Numbered from the stretch's first letter, positions 53,021-62,312 are shown. The stretch: DNA of 64,000 bases from JANQOZ01 sp045106555 (GCA_045106555.1 JBGCET010000015.1:44794-108793); one strand, 5' to 3'. Made by a program: numbers and translations. Notes: generated from the letters alone by a model not told the origin.

Positions 53021-54151
53021 TTACTGCGCCGCTTGGTTTAGCGCTGAAGAGCAAGCCAGTGCATCGCCAATGCGATCGTATTCCAGCGTGACTTCGCCGG
53101 CGCCATTGCCGAAATCGCCAACGATGGTGACCGAGTCGCAGGACGTAAAAGTGATGGTACCGGTACCTTCCTGAACCAGCGTCGTTTGGTTGGACGCGTT
53201 GAATACGCCACCTTCCGAACGGTAAAGCGTCACTGCACCGGTTACGCCGTCAAACGCACCCGGGGTGGCACACTCGTCTTGACCCGGCGCGCTGTTGCAG
53301 GAGTCAAAGTGGTACCAAGCCTGGTTGGTGCCGGCGGTATCGAATGTGTAGAGGAATCCAATCGCTCGGTTTTGACGCGGGAAGGTCAAAATCTGTGCGC
53401 CCTGCCCCGGGGTGGCGGCGTTGGCGTAGATGCCTGTGCCAGTCGCGTCTACGGGCACACGGGTGGCCAGCTCGCCCACGGGCAATGCGGTGATACCCAG
53501 CGGCTGCTGATCGCCGTTACCGGTGGCAATGATGGTTACGATGGTGCCGTCGGCCAAATCCACCGGGAGGGGATCGATAAAGTTGGTTGAACCATCCGGT
53601 GAAGCCACTTTCAGGTCATAGGTTGCAGCCGGAAGTTCAAGGTAGTCGCTGTTGACACCAAAAGGTACTGGGTTCAGTCCGCCCACCACGTCGCCACCGG
53701 CGGTTCGAATAGACACGTTGGTGCCTTCCAGGGTGGAGGCAAACGGCGCACCGTGCACTACGCGAACTTTGATGTTGCCTGCTGCTGGTGCCGTGTTGTC
53801 GTCGGTCAGAGCCAGTAGCTGGAGGTCCTGGCGTACACCATCGCCCGCGGCCAGCAGCGTGTAGTCGCCATCAGGTAAGTCGGCTGAGAAAGAAATTGCC
53901 GGCTCTGCGCCGCCAACAGGGGTGATGTCGACGCTGTAGGTGCCAGCGGCGCCAAGGTCCAGGTAATCAGTGAATTGCCCGTACTGCACACCTTCGAGGG
54001 CAACGGCGCCGTTGACGGCAACATCCACTGCAGTGCCTTCCAGGGTTTCAGCAAAGGGTGCGAAGTGTCCAACCACGGCTCGAACCTGCGCTTGGGCGGG
54101 TAACGCCATGGTGGTGGCAAGCAAACTACCAAGAATAATTCGGTTTCTCAT
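53021..54151 (-). CDS. exported DUF4397-domain protein
   Basis: A 376-residue protein from the ATG at 54151, with signal peptide ending at PAQAQ and a GAGAGG ribosome site. Two DUF4397 repeats occur (about 25-120, VRAVVGHFAPFAETLEGTAV; about 125-225, VRVVHGAPFASTLEGTNV), an internal duplication. A C-terminal beta domain follows (about 240-370; GIYANAATPGQGAQILTF, AWYHFDSC) with paired cysteines. It should be extracellular or periplasmic; function unknown. A similar C-terminal domain seems to occur in the protein at 56806. Confidence 0.85.
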   Translation of the reverse strand: MRNRIILGSLLATTMALPAQAQVRAVVGHFAPFAETLEGTAVDVAVNGAVALEGVQYGQFTDYLDLGAAGTYSVDITPVGGAEPAISFSADLPDGDYTLLAAGDGVRQDLQLLALTDDNTAPAAGNIKVRVVHGAPFASTLEGTNVSIRTAGGDVVGGLNPVPFGVNSDYLELPAATYDLKVASPDGSTNFIDPLPVDLADGTIVTIIATGNGDQQPLGITALPVGELATRVPVDATGTGIYANAATPGQGAQILTFPRQNRAIGFLYTFDTAGTNQAWYHFDSCNSAPGQDECATPGAFDGVTGAVTLYRSEGGVFNASNQTTLVQEGTGTITFTSCDSVTIVGDFGNGAGEVTLEYDRIGDALACSSALNQAAQ

Positions 54152-54295
54152 AGGTGCCTCTCTTTGTGTGTTTGGGGACGCGCCTTCCGACGCGACGCGC
54201 ATTGTCGGGCGCAAACAATGAAACAGAGGTCACATAAAGGTGAGTGAAGATTTCACGAAAGTGAAGACCACATAGCGTTCACTGAACGCTAACAA

Positions 54296-55183
54296 TTACT
54301 CGGGCTTGAGGTTCCAGGCATCCAGCCAGGTGCGCGACTTAGGCACCAAAGAAAAGTCTGTCATCAAACGCTGTGCAAGATCTGGCATGTGGCCAGCGCC
54401 GTAAAAAATGGCAACACGTTGGTGATCGGCGTCCAGCTCGCGTTTTAGCACTTCCAGAGCGCGAAGGTTACGTACCGTAATCAGAGTGGAACCCTGTTCA
54501 CCACCATCCAGCAGCTTCATCATTTGATCCATGTCGTTGAACTGGCGAGCCATGATGATTTTCAACCGCCGGGTGCGGTCGCTGGAAAATAGCGCGGAGA
54601 TAATTTCAGCGTCGGACACCACACCCATTTGGGCGGGCGCCGCCAGCGCCGTCATCCACGCTTTAAACAACAGCTGAAAAAACGACTCGCCGCGCTGCTC
54701 CATGGAAGCACTGAACTGCTCTGGCGACAGGTCTGCGTGGACAAAATTCGCCGGCGTGTAATCCACCTCTTCCAGTTGAAAGGTTAGATCCAGCAAATTT
54801 TTCATTCCCAGCTGCATGCGTGACGCTACCCCACGGGGTTTGTCCGGGTCAGGCCCACCTGAGGGAATTCGGGTCCCTTCCGGCGCTACCAGTTCGTACA
54901 GCACCACGTCGTATTCGGTAAATAGTTGGTTTAAGGCCTGGTAGTAAGTGCGGTCTGCGACATGCACCGCGCTGATAAGGTCAACGCTGACCGCCGGCTT
55001 GGCGGCATTGCCAGAGCGCCCGCCGAAGCGCACCACCGATACCTGTAGAGAGGTTGCGCGGCCGTCTTCTTCCAGCAGCCTGAGAAAATCCTGGCTACCT
55101 TGATCCAGCGTTAACGGCGCAGAGACGTCCGCATGCACAATTGGCGCTGCGAGCAGCGCAATTACGGCGAGTAGTTTAATCAT
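54296..55183 (-). CDS. exported TraB/Tiki-like protein
   Basis: A 295-residue protein with signal peptide ending at IVHADV. The sequence VDLISAVHVADRTYYQALNQLFTEYDVVLYELV and, near the C-terminus, RVAIFYGAGHMPDL match the TraB/GumN/Tiki superfamily, whose members may be metal-dependent proteases. The GxxH-type motif GAGHMPDL and the early H of SAVHVAD are the likely metal-site residues. It would act in the periplasm. Substrate unknown. Confidence 0.75.
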   Translation of the reverse strand: MIKLLAVIALLAAPIVHADVSAPLTLDQGSQDFLRLLEEDGRATSLQVSVVRFGGRSGNAAKPAVSVDLISAVHVADRTYYQALNQLFTEYDVVLYELVAPEGTRIPSGGPDPDKPRGVASRMQLGMKNLLDLTFQLEEVDYTPANFVHADLSPEQFSASMEQRGESFFQLLFKAWMTALAAPAQMGVVSDAEIISALFSSDRTRRLKIIMARQFNDMDQMMKLLDGGEQGSTLITVRNLRALEVLKRELDADHQRVAIFYGAGHMPDLAQRLMTDFSLVPKSRTWLDAWNLKPE

Positions 55184-55277
55184 GCGCTCACGATAAAGTG
55201 CTGCGAGGAAAACTCAAGAAAAAATTGGCCGAGTCATGCAGGTCTGTTGGCAGCCCTACGGCGAGGAAATGGTTGCA

Positions 55278-56459
55278 CTATTCAAACCCGTTGCTAAACA
55301 CCACGCCTGAGGGCGCAAGACTGTAATAGGCCACTACCCTTCTCTGCCAGCGGGTGGGTCCAACAAAATCCAGATTTCCGTCGATGTCCAGATCCGCCAG
55401 GCTGGTGACATACATTTGTCCATCAGCATCTACCACCTGCTCACGCCAGGACTGCGAACGGTTTTCGAAGATCCGTATACCTGTATCGCCAAACGACGCG
55501 CCGGCCAGCAGATCGATTTGGCCGTCTGCGTCAAAATCGCCGGCCGCCAACGTGTGGTAGTTCGTTACCTGGTCCAGCAAAATTGATCGGGTCCACGCGG
55601 TCTCGCCCTGTTGCGGGCTGCCGTTATGGGAGTACAGGGCCAGGTACACCTCAGTGCTGCCCTCCGCGGTGACCATGGCAATGTCGTCAGCCTGGCCGTC
55701 GCTATCAAAATCCGCCACCACCGACTTCACCGCACGGTTCACAAACGCGCTGTCGATCATGAACTCTTCGGGCTCGCCGCTACGCCAGCCTCCTGGGTTG
55801 TTCCAGTAAACCCCGGACAACACAATCTCCTGCTCACCGTCGTTATCCACGTCACCAACAGCCAGCCCTTCCGGCGTATTGCTGGTTTCGCCCGTTGGCC
55901 AAAATCGCGTCGTCCAGCTGGTCAGATCACTGTTCTGTAGCGCAACCAGCAAGCGTATGTCGTCGGAGCGGGTTCTTACCACAACATCCAAACGGTTATC
56001 GCCATCCATGTCCGCCACGGCAATATCGTTCTGGTGCCACACATCCAGAGAATAAATTTCGATACGTTGCCAGGGCTGCACCGCAGCCTGGGCGTTACCG
56101 GGATGAACAAAAACCCAAAGGCTTCCAGGGCCGCTGCTGCGAGCACCGTCTGAGGCCACCAGGTCGGGCCAGCCGTCACCGGAAACATCGGCTACAACCC
56201 CACCGTAGGATGTGCCGCTGCCGCTGCCGATATCGTACTCCGGCCCGTCGGCGTCTAGCTGAGGGCCCGGATACCACTGAAACGCACCGTTCCGAGCGTA
56301 GGCCACGTCTGCCCAGCCATCGCCATTAAAGTCGCCCGTGCCGACGATGCCTGTGCTGCGGGCGCCAACGGTTTGGGGTTCAGACCATTGCTGAGACATT
56401 GCCGGCTGAGCGAAGGCTGCGACAAGTGCCAACATTGGAAACATTGATGATCGATGCAT
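55278..56459 (-). CDS. exported FG-GAP/VCBS repeat protein
   Basis: A 393-residue protein with signal peptide (MLALVAAFAQPAMSQQ). The mature part has seven or more FG-GAP-type repeats with Ca-binding D-rich loops (GDFNGDGWADVAYAR, ADVSGDGWPDLVAS, ADMDGDNRLDVVVR, GDVDNDGEQEIVLS, ADFDSDGQADDIAM, GDFDADGQIDLLAG, ADLDIDGNLDFVG), forming an integrin-like propeller. The C-terminus ends in VVFSNGFE, a short tail I associate with exported proteins in some gammaproteobacteria. Location outside the cytoplasm is likely; the partner is unknown. Confidence 0.85.
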   Translation of the reverse strand: MHRSSMFPMLALVAAFAQPAMSQQWSEPQTVGARSTGIVGTGDFNGDGWADVAYARNGAFQWYPGPQLDADGPEYDIGSGSGTSYGGVVADVSGDGWPDLVASDGARSSGPGSLWVFVHPGNAQAAVQPWQRIEIYSLDVWHQNDIAVADMDGDNRLDVVVRTRSDDIRLLVALQNSDLTSWTTRFWPTGETSNTPEGLAVGDVDNDGEQEIVLSGVYWNNPGGWRSGEPEEFMIDSAFVNRAVKSVVADFDSDGQADDIAMVTAEGSTEVYLALYSHNGSPQQGETAWTRSILLDQVTNYHTLAAGDFDADGQIDLLAGASFGDTGIRIFENRSQSWREQVVDADGQMYVTSLADLDIDGNLDFVGPTRWQRRVVAYYSLAPSGVVFSNGFE

Positions 56460-56572
56460 GCCGCCAGATTAGCCATCAATGGGGCAAAATTCCGGCAGCG
56501 TTTCACATAATGGAAGGTTCGCTCAGGGGCGCGTAAGGCAACAGCCAATTTCCAAGGAAATGCATTCAGAGG

Positions 56573-56690
56573 AAAAAAGAGCCGCCCCGAAAATTCCCTG
56601 TTTTCGAGTGCCAATCCTAAAACCTGGGAGAGAAGTACCCCAGGGCGGCTCTGACCGGGCATGGCCCGGGAAAACGCTGCTGCAAATTAC
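56573..56690 (-). ncRNA. candidate structured RNA ending in an intrinsic terminator
   Basis: On the minus strand the 345-bp gap between two genes contains nested pairing: a 10-bp outer stem (56578-56587 with 56643-56652), an inner 6-bp hairpin (56588-56593/56601-56606), a TGGG/CCCA stem, and a GCCCGG/CCGGGC hairpin (56655-56669). The outer stem ends in six Ts, as in an intrinsic terminator. A TATGAT sequence (56696-56701) lies just upstream as a possible -10. It could be a separate small RNA, a 3' UTR-derived RNA of the gene at 56806, or only an elaborate terminator. No known family was recognised. Confidence 0.5.
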
Positions 56691-56726
56691 TTAACATCAT
56701 AACAACACAATGCCAGAGCGTTTTCC
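56669..56726. repeat. 10-bp inverted repeat flanking the candidate promoter
   Basis: GGAAAACGCT (56669-56678) and AGCGTTTTCC (56717-56726) are perfect reverse complements with 38 bp between them. They enclose the TATGAT of the candidate RNA promoter, so they could be an operator or part of a larger stem. The remaining intergenic sequence, 56727-56805, shows no gene. Confidence 0.7.
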
Positions 56727-56805
56727 TGTGCCATCGGTCAGTGCGCAATCGGCTGATCGTAATCGCAACACAGTTCGTCGATTACCAACACAAGGTGCGA
56801 GCCGA

Positions 56806-59043
56806 TTACGGCCTGGGTTGAGACAAGCGCTGAATGGCCACGTTATCGCGGACCCATTCGCCGCCTTCGCTGCCCTGATAAGCCACGTTGACGCTAACAC
56901 GATTGCCAGCGTCCAAACTGCTGGATGGCTGGGTTAGAGTCAGCGTCATGCTGCCCACGGATTCATCGCTGATGTTGCCGTTGCGTGACAATCGGGCAAA
57001 GCCGGTGCGCTGGAACATCTCGAAACTTAGGTTTCCAGACAGGGTGTCAAAGGTCTCCAAACCAAAAAACCACACCGGTGTGCCGTCCGCAGCGTACACA
57101 TAGAGCAGCACAAACAGAGTGGTTGTACCGTCAGCGTTTTCGATATTTTCTAGACTGAAGCCCCAACCGGTATCTGCCTCGCCGGCAAAATACAGACCAC
57201 CAAAATCCGTGGTCGGCCGGGTGCTCTCAGCCGTCAGCGGTTCCACACACCACTCGTCCACCTGGCGTGCCAGTACAAACTGCAATACCGCCAGGCTTCC
57301 TGCGCCGCTGCGGTCTACACCGTCGTCGCAGGCGGAGTTATCCGCCGGTCGATTGAAGTTCAGCACCACCTGCCCCGCGGCGCCCGGGTCTGCCTGTTGA
57401 GGCGGGTTTCGGGAATCGTCATACAAAAACTGGGCAAAGCCAATTTCGTCATCATTGCGGGTGCCTGAAAACACACCGTTTTCCATGGTGCCGATGGCCT
57501 GAAACCATTCAGGGTTCCGACCCAGGGTTTCGAAGGTATAGAAGGTAAGCACATACACATTGTTGCCGGCAGCGTCCTGGCCACCCAAGGCGAACTCAAA
57601 CCCGTGGCCATTTCGATCTCGGTCAAACATCAGCCCAAGGTAAGTGGGTTGATCACCGGCTGGCGCCCAACCTACTTCGTGCAGCATGGGTCGAGACAAC
57701 GCCAGAGAGCGAAACGGGGAGTCAATGCAGTTGGCCGCATTGGCGGTCATCAGCTCACAATAATTTTGCGCAATGTGGGAGACCGAAGACCCGGGCTGAA
57801 ATTCTACCGGTGCGTTCATGCGGATGTAGGCGTCACCCTGCGTCGCATCCAGGTTGCGGCGGGAGATGGACGACTCTGGACCAGACCACTGCAGACCAGA
57901 GACAGAGGTGGATACCGCCAATCGGTCCGCATCGGTAACGCTGGGATCTGCCAGCGACGTGGCACCACCACTGCGATTGTCCACCAGATTTGCGCTGAAC
58001 ACGTCGGGGAAATCGAATGCGAACCGGCCATTTTCGTCAAAGGTTGAGGCAAACCCCAGACCATGGGTGATCTCATGCATGGCCACTGACAGGAAGTCGG
58101 TGTCGTTATCCGTATTTAACGTACCGTCCAGGCCGTAATAGAACGTGCGCTGCCCAAGCGCCTCGGTGCCATCAATGTCGGTGTTGAAGGTAATAAAGAT
58201 ATCCGGGGCAGACTCAACCGGACCGCCTCTTAACCCGGCGATGGAGGTGCCGGCCTGTCGGGTGGCCACGGCCTGCACATACAGCAAATTGGGCTGAGGC
58301 GCTCCCGGACCATTGGGGATGACTGCGCGAGCCCGGGCACCGGCCAGCGTAGCGCCATTAACAGTTCCGCCGCGGGCCTCCCAGCAGGCATTGATAGTAA
58401 TGGGAACCGCGCTGTAGAGCTCTCGAGACAGCAGGCGGGCGGCTTCCAGCATGGCATTTCGTCGAGCCTCACCCAGCGTTGTTGCCGAGTTGCCGGCAAT
58501 CGGGGTGAACACGGTTGGGTCGCTCCAAGGCACCGTGTCACAGGACGCCGTGCCGGGTACGTTGTCAAAATCCACGTTGATCTGCAGGTTGCCCACCGGC
58601 TGGGCGTTTACGCTGGTTGTGATTTGAGCAGTGGTTTGATCGCCTTCAAATGACACAACCCCAACGTAGACTCTGGCGCCGGCTATTTCAGGCACAACAA
58701 AGTCCGCAATAACAATTGATTCCCCAGCAGCCGGAGATTCCGAGCGAAAATCGGAAACCGCGATCAGCTCGTTGATGCTGTTGAGATCGCCGGGGAATGG
58801 ATTGTTGACCCGAATGAACAGGTCAAGATCCCGGCTGGCCAGTTGGCCTTGCAGGACCACCGACAGAGATTGTGAACCTGTAGGCACATCCAAAAAGTAG
58901 GAAAAGTCTAAGGCGGCGGAACCGGCCGGCACTTCAGCAACGCTAATATCGCGAGTGCCGGAAGAGGACAACTCAATCTGCGCAAACGACAGTCCATGGG
59001 CGGCCAGGCCCAACAGCACCGTAAACCCGATAGCCAGCCTCAT
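56806..59043 (-). CDS. exported metzincin-like protein with beta-rich C-terminal domains
   Basis: A 745-residue protein with signal peptide ending near LSFAQ. A pre-peptidase-like beta domain (about 25-145) is followed by a catalytic-looking region with HEITHGLGF (H323, E324, H327), then two beta modules (about 480-580 and 640-735; EFALGGQDAAGNNVYVLTFYTFE and GEADTGWGFSLENIENADGTTTLF). The motif resembles the HExxHxxG zinc site, but the usual third ligand position is S333, so activity is uncertain. The start overlaps the small upstream gene (ATGA). Secreted protease or adhesin-like role inferred. Confidence 0.75.
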   Translation of the reverse strand: MRLAIGFTVLLGLAAHGLSFAQIELSSSGTRDISVAEVPAGSAALDFSYFLDVPTGSQSLSVVLQGQLASRDLDLFIRVNNPFPGDLNSINELIAVSDFRSESPAAGESIVIADFVVPEIAGARVYVGVVSFEGDQTTAQITTSVNAQPVGNLQINVDFDNVPGTASCDTVPWSDPTVFTPIAGNSATTLGEARRNAMLEAARLLSRELYSAVPITINACWEARGGTVNGATLAGARARAVIPNGPGAPQPNLLYVQAVATRQAGTSIAGLRGGPVESAPDIFITFNTDIDGTEALGQRTFYYGLDGTLNTDNDTDFLSVAMHEITHGLGFASTFDENGRFAFDFPDVFSANLVDNRSGGATSLADPSVTDADRLAVSTSVSGLQWSGPESSISRRNLDATQGDAYIRMNAPVEFQPGSSVSHIAQNYCELMTANAANCIDSPFRSLALSRPMLHEVGWAPAGDQPTYLGLMFDRDRNGHGFEFALGGQDAAGNNVYVLTFYTFETLGRNPEWFQAIGTMENGVFSGTRNDDEIGFAQFLYDDSRNPPQQADPGAAGQVVLNFNRPADNSACDDGVDRSGAGSLAVLQFVLARQVDEWCVEPLTAESTRPTTDFGGLYFAGEADTGWGFSLENIENADGTTTLFVLLYVYAADGTPVWFFGLETFDTLSGNLSFEMFQRTGFARLSRNGNISDESVGSMTLTLTQPSSSLDAGNRVSVNVAYQGSEGGEWVRDNVAIQRLSQPRP

Positions 59044-59333
59044 TGGGGTTTGCGCTCTGCAGATGGCGCGCCCGTGGTGGGCTTCATGTACTGCGTGGAG
59101 TGGCGATAAACTATCGAACCATCTTCCTGAACGACCGCTACCAAAGGCGGCGATGGTGGCACCAAATATATTGGCGAGGCTACATCGGCCGGCTGACTGC
59201 TGCTTTTACTGCCCGCGTCCAGGGAAATGATGCGAACAGTCTGACCGGCATCCGCACCGTCAACGGTGGCTGGCGGCAACTTATCGGAGGCGGCGGCGTG
59301 AGCCAGTGCCGCGCTAATTAGCAGTAAGTTCAT
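59040..59333 (-). CDS. small exported protein, unknown function
   Basis: A 97-residue protein with a short signal-like N-terminus (MNLLLISAALAHAAAS). The mature part is Pro/Ser rich and mostly disordered looking, with SPIYLVPPSPPLVAVVQEDGSIVYRHS. It overlaps the metzincin-like gene by ATGA, so it may be a chaperone or propeptide-like partner of that enzyme. I do not recognise a family; coding status is supported mainly by the overlap and signal peptide. Confidence 0.6.
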   Translation of the reverse strand: MNLLLISAALAHAAASDKLPPATVDGADAGQTVRIISLDAGSKSSSQPADVASPIYLVPPSPPLVAVVQEDGSIVYRHSTQYMKPTTGAPSAERKPQ

Positions 59334-59410
59334 CGTGCAATTCCTTTGGCAATGCTGTTGTCTTTGCAGGCTTGGCTTGCGCGCACAGCCCGGCGGTTAT
59401 CCGTCCAATC

Positions 59411-60061
59411 CTACCGGGCCCCGCCCGTATTGTTTATGCCGGCTGGGTCAAAACGATAATGACCGGTGATTGGGTACTTAAATAGCATATCGCTTACCTC
59501 CGGTCCGGCACCGATATTGTGAATGATCGGTGGGGTCGCGGGTACTTTATTCACCTTCAGCGCAGACACAATACCGATATGCGGCAAATTTCCGGGCAAA
59601 CGCCATGTCACCACATCTCCCGCTTTATAGTCTTCAGGACGTTGAGAAATTGCCAGTGCAGCGCCCTGGCGCTCGAAAAATCGCCTGAGATTGGGCACTC
59701 TTCGATGATCGATATTGGCATCTGGCCGGGTTAACCCCCACAGCGCTTCCGACGGATATTGAGCAAAATTCTGCGTCATGTCTTCGTGAACCGCCTTTTG
59801 TAGATCCAGCCCCAGGGTTCGATACGACCGCACGATGAGATCTGTGCACACTCCTAAATGGCTCGGCACATCGCCCCCGGGGTAGCCGATAGAGCGATAT
59901 CCTCCATCATAGGTGACGTGTTGTTCGGTGCGTTTTAGCGCGGCAGACACCAATTCACTTTGCCAGGCAACGGCGGTCTGACTCAAGGCAAGTAGGCCCA
60001 GGGCCGATAAAAGCGTTACCAGAGCAGATGCTCTACTCTCAACCAAACCTTTGCCATTCAT
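59411..60061 (-). CDS. DUF1287-domain exported protein
   Basis: About 216 residues from the ATG at 60061, with a signal peptide ending at AVAWQS. The mature part matches DUF1287 (YijF-like, an NlpC/P60-related fold): GVCTDLIVRSYRTLGLDLQKAVHEDM, VPNLRRFF and GDVVTWRLPGNLPHIGIVS. The C in GVCTD and the H in LPHIGIVS are the likely Cys-His pair of a papain-like hydrolase. It may act on peptidoglycan or peptides; unproven. It is divergent from the stress-protein gene. Confidence 0.85.
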   Translation of the reverse strand: MNGKGLVESRASALVTLLSALGLLALSQTAVAWQSELVSAALKRTEQHVTYDGGYRSIGYPGGDVPSHLGVCTDLIVRSYRTLGLDLQKAVHEDMTQNFAQYPSEALWGLTRPDANIDHRRVPNLRRFFERQGAALAISQRPEDYKAGDVVTWRLPGNLPHIGIVSALKVNKVPATPPIIHNIGAGPEVSDMLFKYPITGHYRFDPAGINNTGGAR

Positions 60062-60135
60062 AGGGGGGCCCACATGTTCGTTACCTCTTCGACCCCTATT
60101 TGGTTGGGAGCGTTCCCTGACTCTATTCGCCGTTC

Positions 60136-61065
60136 ATGAAAAGGTTTCGCAACATTCTGGTGGTTCCGGCAGCGCTGGAATTGCACGATGCGGCCATTCA
60201 GCGGGGTATTCGTTTGTGCCAATCCGCCGGCGCAGACATGACCCTGCTGTGGCCACAGAATCCGGCGTCTGATAACGGCACCGGTTTTGACCACTTTCCC
60301 AAAGTGCTCGAGGAAATCCATCGTCGCATCGCCGCCATCACTCACGAGATTGAGTCGAACAGCTGGGCAAAAGTGACGTCTCGGGTAGAGGTGGGAAAGC
60401 TCTTTGTTGAAGTACTGCGCCGGGTGCAGACCGACGCTTTTGACCTGGTACTGAAAACTGCCCGCGGACGGAGCCTTGGGCACCAGATGTTGTTCGGCGG
60501 CGACGCCCTTCATCTGATCCGCAAATGCCCTTGTCCGGTGTGGATTGTTGATCCGCAGGTAACCGTACCGAACCCCATTGTGGCAGCCGTAGACCCCATG
60601 CCCACGGACGCGGAAGCGCGCAACGTGGCGAAGGTGGTTTTGCAGGTGGCAACCTCCATGGCAGCTCTGGACCAAGCACCGGTTCACGTTGTACACGCCT
60701 GGGCGACACCCGGTGAGCGTATTGCAAGGGATTTGGATTGGCTCAAAATCAAGCCCACCGACGAACCCAGCCATGTCGACGCAATCAAGGAACGACACGC
60801 CCAGGCGCTTAACGTATTAATTGAGCCTTTTCTGAAAGATCACCCAGACCTTAAAACCCACCTGGTTCGCGGACAGCCCGAGACCGTGATTCCTGCTGTT
60901 GCTGAAGAATATTCTGCAGGCACGCTGGTAATGGCCAGCATGGCCCGCAGTGACGTGCCAGGATTATTAATTGGCAGCGCTGCAGAGGTGATCCTGCATG
61001 ACGCTAATCGTTCGGTGCTGGTGGTGAAACCCGAAAACTACGTGGCCCCGGTTGTATTGGACTGA
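60136..61065 (+). CDS. uspE: tandem universal stress protein (UspE-like)
   Basis: A 309-residue protein with two Usp domains (about 1-150 and 155-305). The second has the ATP-binding pattern of the family in its last strand (LVMASMARSDVPGLLIGSAAEVILHDANRSVLVV). The length and tandem arrangement match UspE. It acts in the cytoplasm in stress and persistence. The downstream PhyH gene follows after 63 bp. Confidence 0.85.
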   Translation: MKRFRNILVVPAALELHDAAIQRGIRLCQSAGADMTLLWPQNPASDNGTGFDHFPKVLEEIHRRIAAITHEIESNSWAKVTSRVEVGKLFVEVLRRVQTDAFDLVLKTARGRSLGHQMLFGGDALHLIRKCPCPVWIVDPQVTVPNPIVAAVDPMPTDAEARNVAKVVLQVATSMAALDQAPVHVVHAWATPGERIARDLDWLKIKPTDEPSHVDAIKERHAQALNVLIEPFLKDHPDLKTHLVRGQPETVIPAVAEEYSAGTLVMASMARSDVPGLLIGSAAEVILHDANRSVLVVKPENYVAPVVLD

Positions 61066-61128
61066 CCCAGACATTTATTCTGTTCGGTAATGCCTGGGCC
61101 TGTCCGGGCGCAGAAAAGACCTCAGCCC

Positions 61129-61956
61129 ATGACTCGGGACCTCTCCACCGATGAGCTGGCCGCCTATCAGCGCGATGGCGTGGTCCGCATAAAAAATGCG
61201 GTGAGCCAGCAATGGATAGACAGCCTCACAATGGTTGTTGAAGGCCAACTCGAAAATCCCAGCCGTTGGGTTAACGATGCCAATCCCGACGCCAGCACCA
61301 ACCGCATGTTCACGGACCGATACCAGTGGCGCAGCAACGCCGTCATCAAAAACTATGTGTTTGAGTCAGGCATTGGACAGCTGGCGGCCCACGCAATGCA
61401 GAGTGATGCAGCGCGCTTTTATTTCGACCACACTTTGGTCAAAGAACCGGGTACTCAGGCCATCACTCCCTGGCATCAAGATCTACCCTACTGGCCGTTC
61501 AGGGGCAAACAGATCTGCTCTATCTGGCTTGCACTAACCGACACCACGGTTGCGGAAAGCGCGATGGAGTTTGTCCGCGGGTCCCATGCCCAGGAGATCT
61601 ACTACCTGCCCGAGGTATTCGGCGACCGGGACGAACATCCGGCTGACTGGATTCGTGAAGGAGAAGGCGAGCCCATCCCCGACGTCGAGAACCATCGGGA
61701 AGACTACGACATCATCGGCTGGGACATGGAAGCCGGAGACGTGGTGATTTTCTCAGCTTGGCTACTTCATTGGGCCCCGGGCAACGAGTCGGCCCACCGA
61801 CGCCGAGCGGCCATCTCAACCCGCTGGCTAGGCGACGACGCCGTGTGGCACCCTCACCCCGGCGCCGACCCCACCGTCACCCAGGATCATGTTTCATTAG
61901 CACCAGGGGATCTTGCCCATGATGATGAGGTGTTTCCGTTGGTGTGGCCGCCGTAG
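61129..61956 (+). CDS. phytanoyl-CoA dioxygenase (PhyH) family protein
   Basis: A 275-residue Fe(II)/2OG oxygenase from the ATG at 61129. H116 and D118 in WHQDLPYWP are iron ligands; the third His is in LLHWAPGNES and the Arg in the following RRRAAISTRW. It lacks obvious similarity in detail to the other PhyH protein at 30021 except for the motif. Substrate unknown. It is the last gene before tRNA-Arg, and the ATG at 61090 in the same frame is less likely because the reading frame only extends through noncoding-looking sequence. Confidence 0.87.
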   Translation: MTRDLSTDELAAYQRDGVVRIKNAVSQQWIDSLTMVVEGQLENPSRWVNDANPDASTNRMFTDRYQWRSNAVIKNYVFESGIGQLAAHAMQSDAARFYFDHTLVKEPGTQAITPWHQDLPYWPFRGKQICSIWLALTDTTVAESAMEFVRGSHAQEIYYLPEVFGDRDEHPADWIREGEGEPIPDVENHREDYDIIGWDMEAGDVVIFSAWLLHWAPGNESAHRRRAAISTRWLGDDAVWHPHPGADPTVTQDHVSLAPGDLAHDDEVFPLVWPP

Positions 61957-62073
61957 CAACTGCAACGCCAGAGCCACCTGGACACCCAAAACGAGGAGAG
62001 TCCGCACTAAGCCCACCCGATGTAGCGCACACGCCTAACGCTGGTAAACTACGCCGCGCCGCACACCAACACT

Positions 62074-62150
62074 GCCCCGGTAGCTCAGCTGGATAGAGCG
62101 ACGGCCTCCTAAGCCGTAGGTCCCAGGTTCGACTCCTGGTCGGGGCACCA
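62074..62150 (+). tRNA. tRNA-Arg (anticodon CCT), CCA encoded
   Basis: A full cloverleaf: acceptor GCCCCGG with TCGGGGC, anticodon loop CTCCTAA with anticodon CCT (Arg, AGG codon), T-arm CCAGG TTCGACT CCTGG and encoded CCA at the 3' end. The integrase gene begins 162 bp downstream, so its 3' end is probably the attachment site of the island. Confidence 0.96.
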
Positions 62151-62243
62151 TTCATGCGTCCAACGACATCCAATAAAAAATTATTTGATCTATTAAACAA
62201 TAGGTTACTGGATTTTTCATTCCTGCACTGCCCAACCACGTCC

Positions 62244-62312
62244 GGGGGTATCTTTTTCTATCTGGGGGTATAATTGGGGGTATCTGGTGTACACCGCAAG
62301 AAAAGTACCCCC
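62244..62312 (+). promoter_or_regulatory. GGGGGTAT iterons upstream of the integrase
   Basis: Three direct copies of GGGGGTAT at 62244, 62264 and 62276, plus the inverted TACCCCC at 62306-62312 touching the integrase ATG. Such sets occur upstream of P4-type integrases and may bind the integrase itself or a directionality factor. Function is inferred. Confidence 0.6.

Noticed and set aside
54220..54295. terminator formed by the palindrome AGCGTTCACTGAACGCT near 54274
   Set aside because: No T-tract follows; a GAAA-loop hairpin nearby is also short. Could be an operator, but not supported.
60058..60798. 246-codon frame on the minus strand
   Set aside because: Antisense to the universal stress protein; no domain.
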